A stretch of 64,000 nt of DNA from NCBI GenBank assembly GCA_018609055.1, contig JABAYJ010000009.1, positions 245,761-309,760 on the forward strand, in the 5' to 3' direction. Made by a program: the position numbers and the translations under genes. The notes under the pieces are model-generated. The model had not been told where the DNA came from and did no database searches. It was given only the letters and a program-made list of their open reading frames with translations. Shown here piece after piece: positions 28,895 through 37,150 of the stretch (position 1 is its first letter; the number at the start of each line of letters is the position of its first letter). Origin of the DNA: Flavobacteriales bacterium. GTDB lineage: Bacteria; Bacteroidota; Bacteroidia; Flavobacteriales_D; CAJJDF01.

Positions 28895-29827
28895 TTGACA
28901 GAAAGAAATATACCCATTAACGACATTGAACCTGTCGATTTATTGGGGGTTAATAATGTTACCTTAAAAGTAATAAAAGAGCGTTTCCCAAACATTAAAA
29001 TTGTTTCTAGGGGAAGGAATCTTAAATGTGTTGGCGAAGAAAAAGACATTGATTTATTTGAAGAAAAAATAAATTTGATGATTGGCTATTTTAAAAAATA
29101 CAATTCCATGACAGAAGGAGATTTTGAAAATATAATGGGAGAAAACGGTCAGGAAACTGTTAAAGATACCAAAGGAGATTTGGTGATTGTTCATGCCAAT
29201 AATGGAAAAAAAGTAATTGCCAGAACTCACAATCAAAGGAGATTAGTAGAATCTAGTTTTGAAAATGACATGCTATTTTCTATTGGCCCAGCCGGAACAG
29301 GAAAAACCTATACTGCAGTTGCATTAGCTGTAAGAGCATTAAAAAACAAAGAAGTTCGTAAGATAATTTTAACTCGCCCTGCAGTTGAAGCTGGAGAGAA
29401 TTTAGGGTTTTTACCTGGAGATTTAAAAGAGAAATTAGACCCTTATTTACAACCACTTTATGACGCGCTAAGAGACATGATTCCTGCCGAAAAGTTGGAA
29501 GATTATATTGATAATAATATTGTACAAATTGCTCCGCTTGCTTTTATGAGAGGAAGAACGCTTGATAATGCTTTTGTTATTTTGGATGAAGCGCAAAATG
29601 CTACTGAAGGGCAAATACGAATGTTTCTTACCCGAATGGGAAAAAGTGCTAAGTTTATTATAAATGGAGATCCATCTCAAGTAGATTTACCAAGAAACCA
29701 AAAATCGGGATTAGTTAAAGCAATTGAAGTACTTCAAAATATAGAGGGGATTGGTATAATAGAATTGGATGAAAATGACGTTATTCGTCACAGATTAGTG
29801 AAAAGAATTATAAAAGCATTTAAGTAA
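28895..29827 (+). CDS. phoH: PhoH family ATPase (TTG start)
   Basis: A 310-residue cytoplasmic P-loop ATPase of the PhoH/YbeZ type, associated with RNA metabolism and ribosome maturation. Walker A is GPAGTGKT at 131-138 and Walker B ends in D231-E232-A-Q (VILDEAQNA). Conserved LTRPAVEAGENLGFLPGDL and GDPSQVDLP are present. An N-terminal KH-like region precedes the ATPase domain. The start is TTG at 28895 (LTERNIPIND); no ATG exists near this position, and the family's conserved GVNNVTLKVIKERFP follows at once. The SRPBCC gene begins immediately after its stop. Confidence 0.93.
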   Translation: MTERNIPINDIEPVDLLGVNNVTLKVIKERFPNIKIVSRGRNLKCVGEEKDIDLFEEKINLMIGYFKKYNSMTEGDFENIMGENGQETVKDTKGDLVIVHANNGKKVIARTHNQRRLVESSFENDMLFSIGPAGTGKTYTAVALAVRALKNKEVRKIILTRPAVEAGENLGFLPGDLKEKLDPYLQPLYDALRDMIPAEKLEDYIDNNIVQIAPLAFMRGRTLDNAFVILDEAQNATEGQIRMFLTRMGKSAKFIINGDPSQVDLPRNQKSGLVKAIEVLQNIEGIGIIELDENDVIRHRLVKRIIKAFK

Positions 29828-30226
29828 ATGGAATTAGAAAGTACACATACACGAATTAATAAAAGTCAGGCAGCTGTTTACAATTATTTAATGGACATGA
29901 ATAATGTGAAAGAGCTTTTACCAGAAGGGAAATTTACCGAATGGGAAGGAAGCTACGATACTTGTTCATTTAAAATGCAAGGGTTTAGCCTAACATTAAC
30001 AAAAGATTCTTCGGTTGCTAATTCTGAAATTAAATTGGTCTCTGGAACTGATTCTCCAATTGATTTTGATCTTAATATTTACATTTCTGATGAAGGAGAG
30101 AAAGAAAGTGAAGCTCACTTAATTTGTGAAGCTAGAGTTAATTCTTTCTTGAAAATGATGATAGAAAAACCCCTTACAAGTCTTTTTAATCACATGAGTG
30201 AAAAGTTAGGAAGAGTAGATTTATAA
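29828..30226 (+). CDS. SRPBCC family protein
   Basis: A 132-residue START/Bet v1-like fold protein with the pattern of an early ESTHTRINKSQAAVYNYLMDMNNVKELLP strand-helix, central beta strands (WEGSYDTCSFKMQGFSLTL) and a long C-terminal helix. Proteins of this fold bind hydrophobic ligands. The ligand is unknown. It starts at the base after the phoH stop, so translation is likely coupled. Its 3' end overlaps the convergent radC by 6 bp. Confidence 0.78.
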   Translation: MELESTHTRINKSQAAVYNYLMDMNNVKELLPEGKFTEWEGSYDTCSFKMQGFSLTLTKDSSVANSEIKLVSGTDSPIDFDLNIYISDEGEKESEAHLICEARVNSFLKMMIEKPLTSLFNHMSEKLGRVDL

Positions 30227-30925
30227 AACTCCTTCGTCATTAAAACTATAATAATTTCCATCACCAATTATTAAGTGATCCAAAATTGAGATATCGAATA
30301 ACTTGGCAGCATCCTTTATTTTTTTGGTTAAATTTAAATCACTTTGGCTAGGCTTTAAGTTTCCAGATGGATGGTTGTGAGCCAATATAATAGCAGAAGC
30401 TAAGCTTTCAATAGATTTCTTAAAAATCAGTTTTATATCAGCAGTAGTTTCAGATATTCCTCCTCGACCAATTAATTGTTTTCCAATTATTTTGTTGGCT
30501 CTGCTCAGTAATACAATCCAAAACTCCTCGTGAGGTAAATCTTCTAAAACTGGCTTAATGTATTCATATAAATGTTGACTAGAAGTAACCTGAACTTTAT
30601 CCAAAACAGCTTCACTTTTTCTTCTTCGTCCAAGCTCAAGAGCAGCAACAATACTTATGGCTTTTGCTTCACCAATTCCTCTGTATTTCATTAAATCATT
30701 AACCGATAACTTGGCTAATTGGTTAATGTTATTTTGAGAATCATTTAGAATACGTTTGCACAATTCTATGGCACTTTCGCTTCTATTACCACTACCAATT
30801 AATATTGCAAGTAATTCGGCATCAGAAAGTACCTGGCGACCTTTAGCCATCAGTTTCTCTCTTGGTTGATCTTCTTCTGACCAATTTTTTATCGAAAGCT
30901 TTTCTATTTTATTGAACGAATCCAT
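30221..30925 (-). CDS. radC: RadC family JAB/MPN domain protein
   Basis: A 234-residue protein. An N-terminal helix-hairpin-helix region (LMKYRGIGEAKAISIVAALELGRR) is followed by the JAB1/MPN metalloprotease-like domain with the motif H-N-H-P-S-G-N-x(6)-S-D (zinc ligands in AHNHPSGNLKPSQSD). The historical role in DNA repair is doubtful and the function is unresolved. The ATG lies 2 bp after the clpX stop, so both are in one transcript. Confidence 0.93.
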   Translation of the reverse strand: MDSFNKIEKLSIKNWSEEDQPREKLMAKGRQVLSDAELLAILIGSGNRSESAIELCKRILNDSQNNINQLAKLSVNDLMKYRGIGEAKAISIVAALELGRRRKSEAVLDKVQVTSSQHLYEYIKPVLEDLPHEEFWIVLLSRANKIIGKQLIGRGGISETTADIKLIFKKSIESLASAIILAHNHPSGNLKPSQSDLNLTKKIKDAAKLFDISILDHLIIGDGNYYSFNDEGVL

Positions 30926-30927
30926 TT

Positions 30928-32163
30928 TTAGGAAGCAACTTTAAGTTTACTCAGTTTAGATTTGTCGAATTTACTTTTAGCGTAAGCTTCAGTAATTTTT
31001 AGTTTGGTAATCTCTTTTTTAGAAGGGATTTCGAACATAGCATCTGTAAGTACAGCCTCACAAATAGAACGCAATCCTCTTGCTCCAAGTTTATATTCTT
31101 CGGCTTTAGTTACTATAAAATCTAATGCTTTTTTATCAAAAGATAACTGAACATTATCCAATTCAAATAGCTTAGTATATTGCTTAACTAATGCATTTTT
31201 AGGTTCGGTTAATATTCTTTTAAGAGCATCTCTATCCAAAGGGTTAAGGTGAGAAAGTATAGGGAAACGTCCAATTAATTCAGGAATAAGACCAAATGAC
31301 TTTACATCTTGTGGGCTTAGGTATTCCAATAAATTATCTTCTCCCACATCTTCTCCTTTTGTTCCAAAACCAAGAGGTTGAGTTTTTATTCTTCTCTCAA
31401 TAATTCTCTCAATTCCATCAAAAGCTCCACCAGATATAAATAGAATGTTTCTAGTGTCAATTTCTACCATTTTTTGGTCAGGATGTTTTCTTCCTCCTTG
31501 TGGTGGTACACGTACATCAGTTCCTTCTAGTAATTTAAGAAGCGCTTGTTGTGTTCCTTCAGAGGTAACATCTCTAGTGATAGAAGGACTATCGCCCTTT
31601 CTTCCAATTTTATCAATTTCATCTAAAAATACGATTCCTTTTTGTGCAGCTTCCACATCATAATCAGCAGCCTGTAAAAGTCTAGTTAATAAACTTTCTA
31701 CATCTTCACCTACATAACCAGCTTGCGTAAATACTGTTGCATCAGCAATAGTAAAAGGTACGTTTAGCATTTTAGCTATAGTTTTAGCCAAAAGTGTTTT
31801 ACCAGTTCCTGTTCTACCAACTAATAATATATTAGATTTTTCTAATTCTATTTCTTCCGAATCACTACCAGGGTTTAATAATCTTTTATAATGATTGTAA
31901 ACAGCTACCGATAATATTTTTTTTGCATCTTCTTGACCAATAATATATTCATCTAACCTAGTTTTGATTTCCATTGGTTTCAAGAACTTTATATCTTCTT
32001 GAAGATCAATTTCTAGCTCAACTTTTAAGTCTTGAGAAATAATATCATTTGCTTGTTCCACACAGTTTTCACAGATATGGCCTTCAATTCCCGCAATCAA
32101 TATGGAAACATCTTTTCTTTCTCTTCCGCAGAACGAACAGGTAGAATTACTTTTTTTACTCAT
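30928..32163 (-). CDS. clpX: ATP-dependent Clp protease ATP-binding subunit ClpX
   Basis: A 411-residue AAA+ unfoldase that delivers substrates, including ssrA-tagged proteins, to ClpP. The N-terminal zinc-binding domain uses C9, C12, C31 and C34. Walker A is GRTGTGKT (116-123) and Walker B is FLDEID with D181/E182. The pore loop GYVGEDVE (149-156) and the ClpP-contacting IGF-like loop region are present (LIPELIGRFP near 293). clpP is not adjacent. smpB, of the tmRNA system, lies elsewhere in the window at 61442. Confidence 0.97.
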   Translation of the reverse strand: MSKKSNSTCSFCGRERKDVSILIAGIEGHICENCVEQANDIISQDLKVELEIDLQEDIKFLKPMEIKTRLDEYIIGQEDAKKILSVAVYNHYKRLLNPGSDSEEIELEKSNILLVGRTGTGKTLLAKTIAKMLNVPFTIADATVFTQAGYVGEDVESLLTRLLQAADYDVEAAQKGIVFLDEIDKIGRKGDSPSITRDVTSEGTQQALLKLLEGTDVRVPPQGGRKHPDQKMVEIDTRNILFISGGAFDGIERIIERRIKTQPLGFGTKGEDVGEDNLLEYLSPQDVKSFGLIPELIGRFPILSHLNPLDRDALKRILTEPKNALVKQYTKLFELDNVQLSFDKKALDFIVTKAEEYKLGARGLRSICEAVLTDAMFEIPSKKEITKLKITEAYAKSKFDKSKLSKLKVAS

Positions 32164-32183
32164 GGATAGGTTACATTTATTAA

Positions 32184-32191
32184 CAAAGATA
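32184..32191 (-). promoter_or_regulatory. -7 promoter element of clpX-radC
   Basis: On the minus strand it reads TATCTTTG (TAnnTTTG), 21 bp before the clpX ATG. Confidence 0.58.
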
Positions 32192-32276
32192 GTAAGTTAT
32201 GACGAATGAGTTCTAATATACTTGCTGTTATAAAAATATTCGATATTTTTTTTATTAAAATTAAAAAACCAATAAA

Positions 32277-32477
32277 ATTAAAAAAACAATCGTAACAGGA
32301 ATTGCAGTACTTGCAATGATATTAGTTTCTTGCGGAGAAACTGTATCAGCTGAAGAATTAGATGCTCAAGCGACTGAGATTATGGACATGTCTACTGAAG
32401 TAGAGGGAATGGATAAAGCAATCGAAGAAATTGATGCAGCAACAAAAGATTTAGATTCTGAATTAGAAGGATTATAA
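32277..32477 (+). CDS. Small lipoprotein, likely AUU start
   Basis: A 66-residue lipoprotein with no ATG, GTG or TTG at its start. The frame reads ATT-AAA-AAA and then TIVTGIAVLAMILVSCG, a clear SPII signal with lipid Cys 19, followed by an acidic helical segment (EELDAQATEIMDMSTEVEGM, then KAIEEIDAATKDLDSELEGL). A stop in frame at 32262 limits the upstream extent, and ATT at 32277 is the only sensible initiator. A occupies -3 and -6. The coiled-coil gene starts 10 bp after its stop, so the two probably work together in the envelope. The function is unknown. Confidence 0.7.
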   Translation: MKKTIVTGIAVLAMILVSCGETVSAEELDAQATEIMDMSTEVEGMDKAIEEIDAATKDLDSELEGL

Positions 32478-32487
32478 AAATTAAATT

Positions 32488-33018
32488 ATGGAAAATAAAG
32501 ACATGAAAAAGAACATCATATTAATAGCAGCTATTTTATTATCTGGGGTAATGGGTTTATCTCAAGGTAAAATGGATAAAATGAAAGACAAATCGAATGG
32601 AGCTCAGTCTGAAATGAAAGATAAAGCACAAGAAACTAAAAAAGAGGTTAAAGAAAAATCTGCTGAAATTCTTGAGAAAAGAGAAGAGAAGAAAGAAATG
32701 AGAGAAGGTCTTAAAGGAGAAATTAAAGGGAAAAGAGACAGCTTGAAAGGAGAAATGAAAGGAAAGAGAGCTGAGATGAAAGCTGATATGGATGCTAAAA
32801 AAGAAGCACTTAAAGAAAAGTATGGAACTGATACTGCTTCTTACAATGCTGAATTAGCAAAACTTAAAGAGGCTAAAATGGCAGAGATAGATGCTATGAA
32901 AGCAGAAAAAGCTGCTAGAGTTGAAGAAATGAAAGCAGAGAAAGCTGCTGAAATGGAAGAAATTAAAGGTGATAAAGACAAATTAGAAGCTAAAAAAAAG
33001 CTGAGATTACTAAATTAA
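32488..33018 (+). CDS. Exported Lys/Glu-rich coiled-coil protein (zero-frame product)
   Basis: A 176-residue protein with a signal peptide (about 6-30, MKKNIILIAAILLSGVMGLSQG; the Met at 32503 may be the true start). Nearly uninterrupted charged helix follows, with repeats such as KGEIKGKRDSLKGEMKGKRAEMKAD and EAKMAEIDAMKAEKAARVEEMKAEKAAEMEE. It should form long coiled coils in the periplasm. At 32992-33000 it runs through eight A and a G, then ends in a short out-of-register tail (LRLLN) after 33018. The coiled coil resumes in the -1 frame, so this product is either an alternative form or a frameshift artefact. Confidence 0.78.
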   Translation: MENKDMKKNIILIAAILLSGVMGLSQGKMDKMKDKSNGAQSEMKDKAQETKKEVKEKSAEILEKREEKKEMREGLKGEIKGKRDSLKGEMKGKRAEMKADMDAKKEALKEKYGTDTASYNAELAKLKEAKMAEIDAMKAEKAARVEEMKAEKAAEMEEIKGDKDKLEAKKKLRLLN

Positions 33019-33230
33019 AAGAAGAAAAAGCAACTGCTGTTGCTGTGAGAAAAGCAAATACTGGATCTAGAACTGAAGCTACCGAAGCAAGAATTGCTGA
33101 TGCTAAAGCTAAAATCGAAGCTGCAAAGGCTGACGGTTCTATGACGGTTGAAGAAATTGCTGAGAAAGAAGCTAAAATTGCTAAAGTTCAAGCAAAAATT
33201 GATGTTTTAAAAAGTAAGGTAGCTGAATAA
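33000..33230 (+). CDS. -1 frame continuation of the coiled-coil protein
   Basis: Reading in the -1 frame from 33000 gives AEITKLKEEKATAVAVRKANTGSRTEA and then further Lys/Glu/Ala helix ending DVLKSKVAE, the same composition as the upstream coil. The slip site at 32994-33000 is A-AAA-AAG in the correct phase, identical to the dnaX -1 frameshift heptamer. The fused protein 32488-33230 would have about 247 residues. No plausible independent start exists; a GTG at 33045 is internal. A genuine single-base loss in the A-run or an assembly error would look the same. A terminator follows. Confidence 0.7.
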   Translation, partial: AEITKLKEEKATAVAVRKANTGSRTEATEARIADAKAKIEAAKADGSMTVEEIAEKEAKIAKVQAKIDVLKSKVAE

Positions 33231-33246
33231 TTTACCTAAAAACTAT

Positions 33247-33284
33247 AAAAAAAGAGCGATATAGAAATATACCGCTCTTTTTTG
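33247..33284 (+). terminator. Intrinsic terminator after the coiled-coil gene
   Basis: AAAAAGAGCGATATA pairs with TATACCGCTCTTTTT, with one mismatch, over a short A-rich loop and a T-run. It lies 16 bp after the stop of the -1 frame, not the zero frame, which supports the longer product as the original gene end. Confidence 0.88.
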
Positions 33285-33484
33285 TGCTGTAAAAGATGGA
33301 GTTATGATTTATTTTTAATATATCTCAACATTATATGGCAACCCTTTCTATTTGGTGTGCGTCTTTAATTTAGAATAGTGTAATACTATCTCTTTTTTCT
33401 TTTTTACGACATCAACAGAATTTATTTTTAGGAATAGGTTCTGTTTTTGTTTTTAAGGCGTTTTATTTTGGTTAATTTTATCTA

Positions 33485-34543
33485 ATGAATTCTCACAAGA
33501 TATACATGCAAAGATGCCTTGAGATATCCTCAAAAGGACTTTCTTCGGTAATGCCTAATCCCTCAGTTGGAGCAGTATTGGTATATGAGGATAAAATAAT
33601 AGGAGAAGGTTATACGAGTCCTTATGGAGGAAACCATGGTGAGGTAAACTGTATGAATTCTGTTAAAGAACACAATCGTCCTTATATTTCTAAATCCACT
33701 TTATATGTTAGTTTAGAACCTTGTTCTCATTTTGGAAAAACACCTCCTTGTGCCAATTTAATTATTACTCACAATATCCGCAAAGTAGTTATAGGATGTA
33801 TCGATACTTTTTCGGAGGTTGCAGGGAGAGGTATTGAAATGCTTAAGCAAAACAATGTAGAAGTTGTAATTGGTGTTTTAGAAAATGAATGCAGAGAATT
33901 GAATAAACGTTTTTTTACTTTTCATGAAAAGAAAAGACCTTTTGTTTTATTGAAATGGGCTCAAACTAAAGATGGCTTTATTGCTCCAGAGGATGAACTT
34001 CATGAACAAGAAAGATGGATTACAGGAGATAAAACAAACCAGTATGTTCATCAATTAAGAGCAACTGAAAAAGCTATTTTGGTAGGGAAAAATACTGTGC
34101 AAAAAGATAACCCTAGCCTAACAGTTCGCCATGTAGATGGAACAAATCCAATTAGATTAGTTATTGATAAAAAACTTGAATTGTGGAAAGGTAAAGAAGG
34201 TTTTAAGATTTTTAGTACCGAATCGAAAACTCTTGTTTTTAATTCTCTTCAAAATTTTGAAGAGAATGGTATTGAAGGAATTAAAATTTCATTTAATAAC
34301 AATGTTGTAAAACAAATCCTTGATATTTTATATGAAAAAGGAATTCAATCATTAATTGTAGAAGGAGGCTCATTTACGATTAATTCATTTTTGGAATCTA
34401 ACCTCTGGGATGAGGCTTTGGTTTTGGAAGGAAATAAAACTTTTGGAAGAGGAGTAGAAGCTCCACTTTTTAATCATAAACATACTAAAGAATTTGTTCT
34501 TGGAAAGGATAATATTAAACAGTTTAAAAACATAAGTCTGTGA
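33485..34543 (+). CDS. ribD: Bifunctional riboflavin biosynthesis deaminase/reductase RibD
   Basis: A 352-residue cytoplasmic enzyme for two steps of riboflavin synthesis: deamination of the pyrimidine intermediate, then NADPH-dependent reduction of the ribosyl side chain. The deaminase zinc site is H51-x-E53 with C80 and C89 (HGEVN, EPCSHFGKTPPC). The reductase domain occupies about 150-350, with a TKDGFIA start and a VEGGSFTINSF motif. It overlaps the next gene at GTGA, suggesting coupling. Other rib genes are not nearby. Confidence 0.96.
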   Translation: MNSHKIYMQRCLEISSKGLSSVMPNPSVGAVLVYEDKIIGEGYTSPYGGNHGEVNCMNSVKEHNRPYISKSTLYVSLEPCSHFGKTPPCANLIITHNIRKVVIGCIDTFSEVAGRGIEMLKQNNVEVVIGVLENECRELNKRFFTFHEKKRPFVLLKWAQTKDGFIAPEDELHEQERWITGDKTNQYVHQLRATEKAILVGKNTVQKDNPSLTVRHVDGTNPIRLVIDKKLELWKGKEGFKIFSTESKTLVFNSLQNFEENGIEGIKISFNNNVVKQILDILYEKGIQSLIVEGGSFTINSFLESNLWDEALVLEGNKTFGRGVEAPLFNHKHTKEFVLGKDNIKQFKNISL

Positions 34544-35391
34544 GTATATCAGTCCTTTTAGCAATTGTTTTCCCTGTTGTTTCAGTTTTGTTGTTCAAGG
34601 AATTTGATAAACGAAATATAGAGGCTTTACCTGCAATAATATTCAATTATTTGGGTGCAATAATTATAGGTTTAGTTTTATTTGTAACTCCAGTTCAGCT
34701 TTTAGAAATTCCCTCTCAGTCATGGTTTTATTCCTGTTTAGTAGTTGGTTTTTTATTTATTCTTAATTTTTATTTAATTGCCAAAACTGCTATTTGCCAT
34801 GGGGTTTCTATTGCCACTTTTGCCAATAAAATCAGTCTGGTTTTCCCAGTAATATTTACTATTATATATTTTAATGAACCAAGTAACTGGATTAAGATAA
34901 CTGGTATTAGTTTAGCTATTTTCTCTATTTATCTATTAACCTTTAAAGGGGCTTCAGCTACCAAAAGCAAAGGGTATTTATTCCCTCTTTTTATTTTTGT
35001 TGCAACAGGAGTTTTGGAAACAATAATTAATTATACCCAAAAAACTTATTTTGAAACCGGGAATGAGATTGGATATTTCGTGATTTCAGCTTTTTTGGTT
35101 TCATTCATTTTTGGTTTAGTTCTACTTATGTTTAAACTTAAGAGTATCACCTTCAAAAGTATACTTGCAGGTTTGCTACTTTCAATTCCCAATACTCTAG
35201 GTTTATATTATTTTATAAAATCACTAAATGAGAATGCAGATTCTACCTCTGTTCTTCCTGTAATGAATATTTGTACTTTAATTCTTGCAATATTGTTGGG
35301 AATCATATTTTATAAGGAAAAACTAACTAAAAGTAATTGGATTGGATTTTCATTGGCTATTTTATCTATCATTCTTTTAACATTAATTTGA
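34540..35391 (+). CDS. EamA/DMT family transporter (GTG start)
   Basis: A 283-residue inner-membrane protein with ten predicted helices in two halves of five, the EamA duplication of the drug/metabolite transporter superfamily. The end of the first half reads WIKITGISLAIFSIYLL and the second WIGFSLAILSIILL, internal copies of the same helix. The substrate is unknown. The GTG start overlaps the ribD stop (GTGA). The stop overlaps the TTG start of yigZ, so three genes are translationally linked. Confidence 0.86.
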   Translation: MSISVLLAIVFPVVSVLLFKEFDKRNIEALPAIIFNYLGAIIIGLVLFVTPVQLLEIPSQSWFYSCLVVGFLFILNFYLIAKTAICHGVSIATFANKISLVFPVIFTIIYFNEPSNWIKITGISLAIFSIYLLTFKGASATKSKGYLFPLFIFVATGVLETIINYTQKTYFETGNEIGYFVISAFLVSFIFGLVLLMFKLKSITFKSILAGLLLSIPNTLGLYYFIKSLNENADSTSVLPVMNICTLILAILLGIIFYKEKLTKSNWIGFSLAILSIILLTLI

Positions 35392-36005
35392 GTCAAATTC
35401 ATACATATAAAACTTTAAAAACTCGCTCCGAGAGTTTGATGAAAGAGAAAGGAAGTAAATTCTTTGGCTATGCATTTCCAGTATCTGATGAAGAAGAAGT
35501 GAAGTTGTGTTTGGAAGAACTGAGAGTGAAACACAATGATGCTAGGCATCATTGTTACGGCTATAGATTGGGAATAGGAAAAGAGGAAAGATATAGAGTA
35601 AATGATGATGGAGAGCCATCTAATTCGGCTGGAAAGCCAATTTATGGGCAGTTACTATCTACAGATATTACTAATGTGTTAATTGTTGTTGTTCGTTACT
35701 TTGGTGGAGTAAAACTTGGTGTAGGAGGATTAATTTCTGCTTATAAATTAAGCGCGAAAGAAACCATTGATACTGGAGAAATTATCAATAAAAAGGAACA
35801 GAATTATCATCAAATAGATTTTAACTATACAGTAATGAGTCCTGTGATGAACTTTGTAAAGCAACAAAAGCTGGATGTTACAAAACAGGTTTTTGAAAAC
35901 TCTTGTCTAATTCAATTCTGTTGTGATATTGGATCATCTGACTCATTAATTTATCAACTAGAAGAAATCGAAGGAGTGGAAGTAAAATTCTTGTTTAAGA
36001 AATAG
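35388..36005 (+). CDS. yigZ: YigZ/IMPACT family protein (TTG start)
   Basis: A 205-residue cytoplasmic protein of the YigZ (UPF0029/IMPACT) family. The conserved SKFFGYAFPVSDEEEV opening, DARHHCYGYR, the DDGEPSNSAGKPI block and the VVRYFGGVKLGVGGL motif are all visible, followed by the smaller C-terminal domain. I start at TTG 35388, whose TTGA overlaps the stop of the transporter. A longer frame from an ATG at 35337 would add residues from inside the upstream gene. The exact role is uncertain; the eukaryotic relative IMPACT regulates GCN2. Confidence 0.92.
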   Translation: MSQIHTYKTLKTRSESLMKEKGSKFFGYAFPVSDEEEVKLCLEELRVKHNDARHHCYGYRLGIGKEERYRVNDDGEPSNSAGKPIYGQLLSTDITNVLIVVVRYFGGVKLGVGGLISAYKLSAKETIDTGEIINKKEQNYHQIDFNYTVMSPVMNFVKQQKLDVTKQVFENSCLIQFCCDIGSSDSLIYQLEEIEGVEVKFLFKK

Positions 36006-36009
36006 CTAA

Positions 36010-37047
36010 TCAAGGACAGAAATATGGAGCTAGAGCTGGAGCTGTGTCATCAGTACAAAACTTAAAATCAGTTGTGTAAGACCCAAGAAATAATTCTTCA
36101 ATTGATTTATCGGATAAACCTGGGAAAGTAATCACTGCTGTATATCTACTTCCGAATACACCTCTACCACCTTCAATATTTGTGTAATCTGGCTTATCAA
36201 ACGAAATTGATTGATTAGGTTTATTAACTCCAATATAAGTATTTAGTGTAAAGTTTGCAGAGGTAACTCTTACATCACAGGTGTTAATTACACGCTTAGT
36301 TACACCAGTAGTATCCTTAAGTTGAGCTGAGTTACTTAATAGAGTAAAAAATGCTTCTGTATTAGTTTCTATTTCAATTGTATTACTAGATGTAGTAGGG
36401 TTTTTCGATCCCATTTTCCAATCAATATATTTTTGAGTTTGAGAACCGTTTTTGTGTTCTGTATAAAAGAATCTTAATGTTACATCATAAGATTCAGCCT
36501 CGGTTGACTGCACCCATTTTGGTCTTAAAAGACCATAAGTTCCAACTCCACCTGATAAAATAATTTCTCTAAAACCTGTTAATCTAAAAGGGTTAGCAAA
36601 ACCAAATCCATCAATTATGTTCGTTTTTGAACTAAACTTTTTTCCATCACCTTCTCCAATAATTCTATAGTTTTTAGTTGGGTCTAGTGGAATAGTAGGT
36701 ACAAAATAATACACTCTTTGTGTTCCAGTAAAAAATATTCCTTTGTTTTCATCAACAGTAACTACTTTACTTTGTAACTGCCAAACTCTTCCAACTCCTT
36801 CAAATTCATCAAGCTCTTCAACTCTAGCTGTTACATTTGTAAAGTATAAAGAATCATTAATTTTAGAATATTCAGTGTTGTTAGTTCCTAAAAAACTTTT
36901 ATTTATTTTGATGAATTGAGTATCTTCTTCTTGATCTAAAATCCCATAAACAATAGGAATTTTTTCATAAGGAGCGTTTATATCAAAATCAGTTTTGCAA
37001 CTAAATAAGGCAACTACTAAAGTAGATAGGAGAACTAATTTTTTCAT
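36010..37047 (-). CDS. DUF4249 family lipoprotein
   Basis: A 345-residue lipoprotein (lipid Cys 17 in ALFSC) with the DUF4249 layout: an early YEKIPIVYGILDQEEDTQFIKINKSF, then a Greek-key beta region. Such proteins are generally exported and frequently neighbour TonB-dependent receptors. Here it stands alone. It ends with a Cys-containing tail (KFCTDDTAP...YFCP). It is convergent with yigZ, with a 4-bp gap. Confidence 0.87.
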   Translation of the reverse strand: MKKLVLLSTLVVALFSCKTDFDINAPYEKIPIVYGILDQEEDTQFIKINKSFLGTNNTEYSKINDSLYFTNVTARVEELDEFEGVGRVWQLQSKVVTVDENKGIFFTGTQRVYYFVPTIPLDPTKNYRIIGEGDGKKFSSKTNIIDGFGFANPFRLTGFREIILSGGVGTYGLLRPKWVQSTEAESYDVTLRFFYTEHKNGSQTQKYIDWKMGSKNPTTSSNTIEIETNTEAFFTLLSNSAQLKDTTGVTKRVINTCDVRVTSANFTLNTYIGVNKPNQSISFDKPDYTNIEGGRGVFGSRYTAVITFPGLSDKSIEELFLGSYTTDFKFCTDDTAPALAPYFCP

Positions 37048-37150
37048 GTATTGGTTTTCTGAGTTGAATAAGGTACTAAGATAGCACTTTTTGTTTGTTG
37101 AGGCTTATTGGAGGTGTTAAAATAAGCCATTAGTATACAAATTAATGGTA

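Noticed and set aside
32232..32250. AT-only palindrome AAAAATAT-TCG-ATATTTTT
   Set aside because: It has no GC-rich stem and sits upstream of a gene, so I do not call it a terminator. It may be part of an AT-rich promoter region.
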